DNA of 64,000 nucleotides from Ascidia mentula (Eukaryota; Chordata; Ascidiacea; Phlebobranchia; Ascidiidae): NCBI GenBank assembly GCA_947561715.1, contig OX387200.1, positions 8,620,501 to 8,684,500 of the forward strand, read 5' to 3'. Shown piece by piece: positions 56,801 to 64,000 of this stretch (position 1 is its first letter; each line of letters starts with the position of its first letter). The notes under the pieces were generated by a model. It saw only the letters and a program-made list of their open reading frames with translations, ran no database searches and was not told where the DNA came from. The position numbers and the translations under genes were made by a program.

Positions 56801-57227
56801 ACATTATATGACGTCATTTTGGGTGTGATGTCATAACTTTAACCTCACCTATGTGTTAATTTTAATTTGATGATTCCAACATTTGTACTATATTGCGAAA
56901 AATACATTAGTGGTTGATTGTGGCGAATTAAATAAATCATTTAAGACGAGCACTCGTAGACAACGCTACTGTCGGACAAAAAGTGGTACTATGACAGAAT
57001 AACTGTGTTGCATAATCAGCTAATTTGGTCTGCCTTTCTCGGCGGTCAAAATTCAATTAACCTACTTCTATCTTTTGCAGTGAGTGGACAAAACGACCAT
57101 GCTAAACAGACTTTTTGTCTCCGTCGTGTTTTCAAAAGTTCCATGTATCATGTTTAGCGATCATAAACGCTATAACAACAAGAACACCCTGTCCCAGTAA
57201 CTGTTTTATTATTACACAACTAAATAA
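53835..57227. other. Gene-poor region
   Basis: No gene with consistent exons was found. A plus-strand frame at 54,674-54,949 (91 codons, Pro/Ser/Thr/His-rich, followed by an AATTAAA) and a minus-strand frame at 55,742-55,969 have protein-like composition but no recognisable domain or splice partners. A block near 56,265-56,330 (gggtggaagctttgagaaaacac) recurs near 60,190 and inverted near 60,405, so it belongs to a dispersed repeat. Confidence 0.45.
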
Positions 57228-57272
57228 GACATAATGGGTCGAAACAGCGGACATCTGTCTGCAGCTCAAATT
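57228..57272 (+). other. Truncated hammerhead-family repeat
   Basis: The string gggtcgaaacagcggacatc-tgtctgcagct matches the GAAA/stem III/stem I half of the motifs at 8,533-8,690: GAA, ACAG...CTGT stem III, GUC cleavage triplet and the TGCAGCT strand. The CUGAUGA half is missing. It shows the family is dispersed. Confidence 0.5.
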
Positions 57273-58432
57273 AACATTAAAATCCGTTTGTTGCACTTGT
57301 TCACTTGTTGTCCCCTATTTAATGCAATATTATACTAAACCAGTTTTACAGTGTTTTCCATTCCTACGCATAAGGCATGCTGCCAGCACTCGCGCACGAC
57401 CGAAGCGCCTATGACGTCACGCAACAATAATCTCGGTTTCGCATCACGATTTCGTTCGCAGCGGTAAAAATGCGACTTTAATAAGCTGTATCTCAAGAAA
57501 CCAGTCGCCGTATCAAGCTACTTAAAAATGTTTTAAAGTTATGAACATCTCTTAGTTTAATTATTAACATGTTTGATTTTTCCGTGTCACATGCACTTTA
57601 AAGCAATGTGGACAAACAAACCCATCATTTGCTCCGCAGTAAAATCATGTTTTGGAAAATAATTTTTGCGTTTATTTCATTTGACCATTTATCTTCAGCC
57701 ACGTCCAAATTTGCGGTGCGCGGTTGTTCAACGATTGTGACATCATAACATCGTTCCCGAGCAACGAGTGGCAAACATGTTATTCGTTTGTCCCACATAT
57801 TGTTCCCTACATATGTTTCATGTCGCAACATATAAAAATTGCAAAATGTTGGATTCGATTTGGTCCAACAAATTTTTCTCTCCTCTAATACAAGTGACAG
57901 AATCATTCTAAAAACGCAACGATACCTACCGACGCCAACATTCCGAAACTCTGGCAAAAGGTTAAATGCTGCTCTGCCAATGTTGATGTCTTTTGATGTG
58001 CTGTTACATGTTGCTTCTCAGTTTATTTGAACAGATCCATTGTTATATCTGAATGAGTGTCACACTCGTAAATGGTGCAACAATATTGCAGAAATATATT
58101 TAAAATTAAAAGTTGAACTATTTAAGCTAAAGAAAATGGTCTTTCAATGTTTTTTGAATGAACGAAACCCACCTGAAGGAAGTGACTCTAAATCATGTGA
58201 AAATATATGAAGATACGCCATTTATTTCTGAATAAATCGAGAAGGATATTTGTCAATAAGAGCAATTGAAGTGTTACTGGATAGATCCGAATGTTCCTCT
58301 GTATAAATTTTATCAGGAAATTGCATGGTCAAAGACACAGACAAGCTTTCTAAAATATTAAATAGCGAAACATAGTCACAACAAAATTATGCTCAATCAC
58401 AATTTTAGTTGACATACAAACGTATAGATTAC
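57273..58432. other. Region downstream of the fibronectin-III exon
   Basis: No supported exon. A minus-strand frame at 57,625-57,957 has no recognisable domain. It could hold further exons of the tentative secreted or receptor gene at 58,433-59,409. Confidence 0.35.
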
Positions 58433-58592
58433 TTGTGAGAACGGTTGTTTCAAGAGAGAAAGTGGAGTTTATTGTTGGCTGATCTGAACCCAGAAAGGTC
58501 AGTGATTTTGCCGATATGCGATACTCTGTGTTTGGTCTTAAACCACAAATTTTAACATGAACATTGCTTGTATTCACTTGAATGTTTTGGAG
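58433..58592 (-). CDS. Tentative fibronectin type III exon
   Basis: A 160-bp exon with an AG acceptor and gtaatc donor (phase 0 in, phase 1 out) encodes the second half of a fibronectin-III fold: VHVKICGLRPNTEYRISAKS then GSDQPTINSTFSLETTVLT. The pattern L-x-PNTEY-x-I-x(5)-G is typical. Neighbouring exons could not be joined with confidence, so the gene is partial. A signal-peptide exon lies at 59,352-59,409 on the same strand. Confidence 0.45.
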
Positions 58593-58647
58593 CTGTCATC
58601 TATGTTCAGTGATGGTTTATGGTGCTGGATGTATAGTGTTTCCAGAA

Positions 58648-59145
58648 TTAGCAATTTGGATTTGATGTTACAATTGTGTACAACTTTGGGCGATTTGTAT
58701 TAAAGTGATGATCCGATTTTTCCCACAGGTGGTTGCTGACCTCACTTTCGGCTTTCGTTGAGAGATGATGCTCCTTCATGCGAACGGTAAGGTTGCGCGT
58801 GGTTTCACCAATGTAAGTGGCCCCATAGGAGCAGGTGAGTTGGTACACAACATTACAGCGGTGGTGGAGTTGTTGCTTGTCCTTGAAGCGCTTGGAGAGG
58901 GAAGTGGTATCGTGGATCATACGCAATTTGATCGGGAGAATGCTGCGTGTGTTTGATCGGGAGAATGCTAATGCAGGTGGAGATGAAATGGGATGGAAAG
59001 CCATTGTCCATAAGCATGCGAGAAATATTGCAATACTGAGCATGCAATCCTTGGTAAGTATAGAGCAAATTTTATACGCTCTGTGTAAAAAGCAATAAAG
59101 AATTGTGCTTGTGTTGTAATGTGAAAAATTATTCAATGACCACAA
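58648..59145 (-). mobile_element. Broken Penelope-like element fragment with GIY-YIG endonuclease domain
   Basis: The minus strand encodes a GIY-YIG nuclease-like segment (VVYQLTCSYGATYIGETTRN, then VRMKEHHLSTKAE and SNHLWEKSDHHFN), the C-terminal domain of Penelope-like retroelements. The region before it resembles the end of the reverse-transcriptase part (DNGFPSHFISTCI), but the full reverse transcriptase is absent. The copy is truncated and broken, so an old fossil. It lies between the signal-peptide and fibronectin-III exons, probably in an intron. Confidence 0.72.
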
Positions 59146-59351
59146 ACCTGATATGAACCGTAGTGAAAGTCTTGATCAATAAAAGCAAATAAACACGTTT
59201 CCGTCCGGCCAGTGACGTTGGGACTGAATTCCGTGCCTATATGCAGCAAGCTATCACAAAAATTCATGTTTAGCATTGTCTGTCTCAAAAGAAATTACTT
59301 TCACTTTATTTTTGGAAGTTTGAAATATAAAAAGGTAAAGTATATTCTTAC

Positions 59352-59409
59352 CAAATGAACTCTGAAGCACTGCACATACTGCCAAGATTAGCAACAACAA
59401 ACGATACAT
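59352..59409 (-). CDS. Tentative first exon with signal peptide
   Basis: The 58-bp exon starts with ATG and ends at a clear gtaaga donor (phase 1). It encodes MYRLLLLILAVCAVLQSSF, a textbook signal peptide. It could begin a secreted or membrane protein that includes the fibronectin-III exon downstream, but the next exon could not be placed in phase. Confidence 0.45.
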
Positions 59410-59696
59410 TTGCTACAGCTTGCTACGAGAAAATATAAAACAAAATGTAGAAGTCGGATGCATTAAAGTGCAATAAAATAAAATAAATAATGACAATTAT
59501 TTGGTACATTTTAGTCACTAATAAACTGTTTTTTAGAGGATGCTACAAATTTCAGCAGACTCTAAATATATCATTCTGCAGCGTAACATTACTGGAGACA
59601 AAAAACGCCAACTTTTGTTCTGTAAACTAATGTTGTCAAACGTTTCGCTAAACGCAGTCGCCTACCCTTGCTCCCACAAACCGCTGAACACGAACC

Positions 59697-59752
59697 GTTG
59701 TAGACTAGATGATACGCAAAACTACTTTGGCATGAACCATCTAGTCTACAAC
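59697..59752. repeat. 15-bp perfect inverted repeat (hairpin)
   Basis: gttgtagactagatg (59,697-59,711) and catctagtctacaac (59,738-59,752) are exact reverse complements around a 26-bp loop. It may be a very small inverted-repeat element or a regulatory hairpin. Confidence 0.6.
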
Positions 59753-59778
59753 TGCAAAAATAACATTTGAACTTCCAA

Positions 59779-60032
59779 TTTTTGTCGGGTTGCATGTTTC
59801 ACCTGTTGGGGCAAAACATTGTTGATGACATTTCCTCGCTTTGTAAAAGTGGAGCCAGACAAAAACCAACCGAGCAAAACAGCTCACTGGATGGAATTCT
59901 ACAAGCGATGTGCACTCTTTTCGGGTCATCAGATCAGGTATTTCGGTTGGGTTTTTGTCTGACTCCACTTTTACAAAGCGAGGAAATGTCATCAACTCAC
60001 GAACAGGTGAAGCATGCAACCCGACAGAAAAA
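59779..60032. mobile_element. MITE-like palindromic element, ~250 bp
   Basis: The left arm tgtcgggttgcatgtttcac... gaggaaatg partner and the right arm ...gaagcatgcaacccgaca are inverted copies over about 90 bp each, including ctcgctttgtaaaagtggag versus ctccacttttacaaagcgag. No coding capacity. The long arms with a short centre are typical of MITEs or snap-back elements. The target duplication was not resolved. Confidence 0.75.
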
Positions 60033-60179
60033 GGTTACCTTCATGTGTTTGGCCACATTCTTAAACTTCTAAGGGAGAGGCAGAATTCGTTTAACAACCA
60101 GCATTGCTCCAAACTTACCTACAGCAGTAACTTCCGACATGTTAGCAATAGGAACGAGTCAACGCAGAAAAGGTTCGCA

Positions 60180-60480
60180 TTGGTATTCCCTCTGTAGAGG
60201 GTGGAAGCGTTGAGAAAACACGGAAAAGTTAAAGACACGTAGAAAAAAAGAGTGTGAAGGGTTTAACCATGCTGGTTCTGTACCGACCGTGGTTGTCACA
60301 TAGGGCTCAATGCTCGTAGAGATATGATTCAGAGTGTATATGTGTATATTTGCCAATGGCAATTTGCCTTGGGCGTAGCAGAAGCTCTTACAGAGATGGT
60401 GGTCTCGTTTTTCTCAACGCTTCCACCCGTTGCAAGTGGCAGGTTTTTAGTTGTGTGTGTTGTGAGGTCGTGGAGAGCCG
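60180..60480. repeat. Inverted pair of a dispersed repeat
   Basis: ggtggaagcgttgagaaaac (from 60,199) is inverted as ttctcaacgcttccacc (near 60,412). A third copy is near 56,296. The pair flanks about 180 bp of unrelated sequence. Confidence 0.55.
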
Positions 60481-60515
60481 TTTAATCTTAACCTTATCCT
60501 TGCTTTGTGTTTTTA

Positions 60516-60559
60516 TAGACACTGATGATGCTTTTAACAAAGCGAAATACATTTGTCTA
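60516..60559 (+). ncRNA. Minimal hammerhead ribozyme-like motif
   Basis: Stem I TAGACA (60,516-60,521) pairs with TGTCTA (60,554-60,559). Between them are CTGATGA (60,522-60,528), a stem II hairpin GCTTT-TAAC-AAAGC within 60,529-60,543, GAAA (60,544-60,547), and a very short helix III closing before a UU dinucleotide. All invariant core bases are present. Helix III is only one or two pairs, as in the minimal type I hammerheads of retroelements, which often need a dimer for activity. It lies 114 bp upstream of the sulfotransferase start codon. Confidence 0.5.
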
Positions 60560-60673
60560 ACTTAACAAGATTTACAGATTTCAGCCTGAAACCGCTGAAA
60601 CTAAAGTTTCTGAGATATTGGACATAAAAACACGCCACAGCATAGTTGAACTCAAACCTCGCTTAAAATTACA

Positions 60674-62214
60674 ATGAAAGTTCTGGTAGCGGGGTTAGCA
60701 AAAACTGGAACTAAAACCATGGCAGAAGCGTTAAAACTACTCGGGTATAATGTCTATGACTGGATGGAAAACTTCTACTATCTCGGTGATGACTGGCAGA
60801 GACAAGTTCGAGAGGGTTTTAAATCGGAAGACATGAGACGAATGTATGAAAATATTGATGCTGTGATGGATGGTCCTTGCGACGCGTACTGGGAAGAAAT
60901 TTTCGACGCATTTCCAGACGTTAAGGTTGAAACATAGGTCTTTCTAGACCCCTAACAATTTTATTACTGCAGGTCCCAAGGATAATTTTAACAAGAGGCC
61001 TAAATATACGGACCTATTGTCGTTGCCACCACAAAAATACGACAAATTAGAACTAAGTTTGTGAATGAATTAAAATTTCTATGTAAAGAAAAGTCCCACA
61101 GTGTTGTTGACAGTTTGAACTCTTTAAATCTTAACTTACGTCATAAAGTTATTCAGGTAGCCACTGGATTTTTGGCCGACCCTAAAGGCATATGCTTTCT
61201 TTTCTTAGTTTCCTCATTATCAAAAGGAAGAATAAGAATGTTGATGGATTCCATGGTACGATTGCTTTTTTTCTTCAGGTAATTTTAACAACACGCTCAG
61301 ATGAAAGTTGGATCAAAAGCATAAAAAATCAAAATATCGAACTCAACAATGACATCATGTTTCGTCTCGCAAGAACGATTACTTACACTGGTGCAAAAGC
61401 ACAATATCAAATGGCTATAACTGGTAAGAAAAGTACAAACCAGTGAAAACAATTATTTCCTGCAAAGGATTTTCTTTCAAAAATTGATGAACTTCATAGC
61501 ATGTATTTGTTTTGGGGTGTCAAGCGCATCACTATGCCAGACACAAGACTTGGCCCTTATCCAGCATCACTTCACTGAATGACGAGGCATTAAAACACTG
61601 CAAAAGACGACACGAACGGAATGTTAAGCAGGTACTAAATTACATGTTACCAAACTACAAAGAAGAATTTGTAGTATTGGTGTGGATTTCTTCATGTGAT
61701 TTCTGGCAAAACTAGAAATTGCAGCTGGGTGGCACTTAAGTGTTGCATAAGACTGGTTAACTTCAAAAGCAAACGCTTTTTTTTTAGCATTCCACTTTTG
61801 CAACAAATTGATGCGCTGATGCAAAAACTATATCTTTGTATATACTTATATAAAATCCAACCTAGATGCAAGTTTTAAACTAGGCAACACCGTCGTAAAA
61901 AATATGTTTCTGTGGGGTTTTGTTTCGCTACGATTGCATAATTGACTCGACATTGTTATGTACAGATTGTTCCGAGGGAACAACTGCTGGTTTTTGAGGT
62001 AAAAGAAGGTTGGAAACCACTTTGTAATTTTCTTGGGATTCCTGTACCCGATGCACCATTTCCACACAAAAATATAGGCGGCAAGGTGTTGGATCAGTTT
62101 AGGAAGGAGAATCCTGTAATGCAACGGATTGAAACAGAGTTGAAAATTTCGTTGTTGTGCTTGGTTGTATTACTTGCACTTGGAATATGGATAATTGTTC
62201 AAATTATGCCCTAA
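60674..62214 (+). CDS. Sulfotransfer_4-type P-loop protein with C-terminal membrane anchor
   Basis: Four exons: 60674-60925, 61279-61423, 61525-61631 and 61966-62214; 753 bp, 250 aa. The N-terminus VLVAGLAKTGTKTMAEALKL holds the P-loop-like 5'-PAPS binding segment (KTGTKT). It is followed by LGYNVYDWMENFYYLGDDW, DAVMDGPCDAYWEEIFDAFP, and VILTTRSDESWIKSIKNQ, the region where sulfotransferases bind the 3'-phosphate. The later EGWKPLCNFLGIPVPDAPFP block is characteristic of the Sulfotransfer_4 family common in invertebrate chordates. The last 25 residues form one hydrophobic helix (LLCLVVLLALGIWIIVQIMP), suggesting a tail anchor. The start of exon 3 uses a weak acceptor (gtcaag) and is the least sure point. 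The substrate is unknown. Poly(A) signals lie near 62,285 and 62,438. Confidence 0.85.
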
Positions 62215-63387
62215 CAAACTGATGTCTAACGCAAAGATTCAAAGAGCTATATCAGCGACAATTTGCTTAAAGGCATTGCGGAAAAATAAAACATAGTATG
62301 AGACTATCTATAGGGCCATTTTAGTTTCCTAATTAAAAAAACTGCAGTTTTTGTGAAATTATTAGATCAACGCTTTTATTAGTAAGTTCTAAGTCACACC
62401 TAAACCTGAAACTGTATGTTGTATTTTTCGAAGAAGCAATAAAAATACTAATACATCAGATGCACGTCACGGGACAACACGATATTTATTTAAATTGATA
62501 TGAAGCATTGTATATAGGCTACTTTATATTGTGTGTAACGCCAGGTAACTGGGGCTCTTTAAGGGTAATTGTGGTCGGTCATTGCAATATACGTACGGCG
62601 GGGTTGGCGCAAATCGACACATAAACGGGGGCTTCCTGGCTTGCAAAACGCCACAGAACATTCGAATGCGATTTTTGTGTGAGTACTTGCGGTATCCAGA
62701 ATTTTTTAAAGAGGGGAAGATCGAATTTTGGGGGGAATTTCTTGATTTTTCGATAAAAAACTAAGGTTAATTGTGGTCGAGCATACGAACGCCAGTGTTG
62801 GCACGAATCGTCACAGAAACGGTGGCTTACTGGCTTGTGCAATTGCGAACTTGCGCCGTAGTTTAAATTTGTAACCAAAAGGGATCAAATGTGGGCCTAT
62901 ACGTTATCAAGAAAACATACCAATAAAAAATATTTTGCATGCGGTGGCCTTATATTCCTCTTTCCACCTTTGGGCCCCCAGAGCGCTAACAATTTGTTTC
63001 AACATTCCAAAATTTGGCAACGTGTTCAACAACCAAACCAATTGCCTTTACACACGGGGAAACCACGTGTCGTTGCAACGTAGTAACAACTGAAAAAAAC
63101 ATTTCGTCTATATAACCGAAAATGGCACTTGTTTCGCAACAATGCAATAATTTCGTTTATATTCTTCGTGTTCGGAAACATTGGCCAGTTTAAACGCGAT
63201 GCGGATTTTAGGCGAACGGTAAAGAGTTTTTAGTGTTTAAAAGGATTTTGCCAAAAACTGCAGTGTCGTTTATTTAGCTATCAAAACGGGCAAAACTATT
63301 TTACAGAGGGGAGTGAGTCCGAATCCCTTGGATCCCCCCTGGATACGCCTATGGATTTTATAGCCTACCCAATACATAAAACCTTAC
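62215..63387. other. Downstream region of the sulfotransferase-like gene
   Basis: Contains its 3' UTR. Near 62,555-62,860 two passages share 'taattgtggtcg', 'cggtggctt'/'gggggctt' and 'ctggcttg', suggesting a diverged direct repeat of ~200 bp. No coding exon was recognised. Confidence 0.4.
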
Positions 63388-63652
63388 CAACTTGACCAGG
63401 CTTCCACATCCATGTCGAACAGGTCCGAAAGCGAGTGTACCTGCCTGGATATCATAGCTAAAAATGCAAGAAGGTAAAAATATTTTTGCAACTTGCGATG
63501 ATAAATTTGTGCCAGGATATATACTTGAGACTGTTCGATAGATCATCTAATGACTCAGCTGGCCTAGCATGCGAATGTGTGCAGAAGGCGTTGTGTTTTT
63601 TAGCAACAAGCTGGTATGCTTCTTTTTTGGTATTTTTGTCCCCATCCGTCAT
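63388..63652 (-). CDS. Two tentative exons of an unidentified gene (partial)
   Basis: Exon 63525-63652 (possible start MTDGDKNTKKEAYQLVAKKH, ending SLDDLSNSL, donor gtatat, phase 2) joins in phase to 63388-63457 (YDIQAGTLAFGPVRHGCGSL, donor gtaagg). The composition and clean splice sites suggest a real gene continuing to lower coordinates, but I could not place the next exon and do not recognise the family. Confidence 0.4.
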
Positions 63653-64000
63653 TTTCTATAATGGAGAGAAGATTACCTTATTTTTTCATTCCGTCAACAA
63701 ATAACTCCAATGGAATGACCAACACAACCACAACCATTAGACCACGCTGCAGTAAACTGATGCCTAATTACAAATACAATCTGCGTTTCCCGCCATAAGC
63801 TTAATTAAGCCATATAGTATTAAATCTATGGTTAAGCGAAGTTTCTGCATTGCAATTTTAAGCTGAGCACAGTGGAGCGGGTTTCTGCGTCTTGGTGTGT
63901 TCGATTCTCTGTTTCTTGAACATATTACTTGCAGAAATACACACAAAAAAGTTTGTTCGAGTTTATGGTGAAGACGGAGCAATAAATGTTAAACGTGTTA

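Overview
The window looks like genomic DNA of a tunicate, most likely Ciona or a close relative. It is AT-rich and has compact genes, short GT-AG introns, closely packed or overlapping gene neighbours, and single orthologues of typical chordate genes: TRIM2/3, MUL1, APIP, PIGL, B4GAT1, PIBF1 and TGFBRAP1. The species is an inference from gene content and architecture. Exon models were built by hand from reading frame, splice sites and phase. In every complete model the exon lengths sum to a multiple of three.

Region 1 (about 1-17,710, + strand) is a tandem cluster of six related small genes. Each encodes a two-transmembrane protein with a basic stretch before TM1, a conserved TM2, a KKxK-like exit and a C-terminal helix with the pattern YRL-x(4)-AGG-x(2)-x-D-x-V-x(2)-WN. 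The core exons keep fixed lengths (156/139/152 bp; 147/139/146 in the divergent copy). The layout resembles the SLATT 2TM effector fold known mainly from prokaryotic and fungal conflict systems. I regard this as the best candidate here for an undescribed system. Copies 1 and 3 belong to a duplicated block. Copy 1 has a tripled 48-bp cassette exon. Copy 6 has an in-frame stop and a 24-bp minisatellite in its last exon. A complete hammerhead-ribozyme-like fold sits inside a short inverted-repeat insertion in copy 3.

Region 2 (18.5-28.0 kb, - strand) holds a TRIM2/3-type RING/B-box/coiled-coil/filamin/NHL ubiquitin ligase (10 coding exons, 890 aa) with a tRNA-derived SINE in its last intron, then an intronless MUL1, a mitochondrial outer-membrane ubiquitin ligase.

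Region 3 (28.4-35.3 kb) is a foldback-type DNA element of about 6.9 kb. Its long inverted arms are arrays of ~183-bp subrepeats, most carrying the CRE palindrome TGACGTCA. It lies between the divergent genes MUL1 and APIP, and its right end is 67 bp from the APIP start codon.

Region 4 (35.4-40.3 kb, + strand) is an operon-like run: APIP (methionine salvage), PIGL (GPI-anchor synthesis) and a B4GAT1-like GT49 gene. The PIGL stop and the GT49 start overlap as ATGA. Region 5 (41.0-50.4 kb) is a divergent pair: PIBF1 (14 coding exons, 795 aa) and an intronless TGFBRAP1. Region 6 (51.1-53.8 kb, - strand) is a second MtnB/APIP-type gene fused behind an AT-hook domain. It has lost zinc-ligand histidines and looks like a DNA-binding pseudoenzyme.

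Region 7 (53.8-64.0 kb) is sparse. It holds small inverted-repeat elements, a broken Penelope-like fragment with a GIY-YIG domain, tentative signal-peptide and fibronectin-III exons (- strand), a second hammerhead-like motif, a complete Sulfotransfer_4-type gene with a C-terminal membrane anchor, and two unidentified exons near the right edge.
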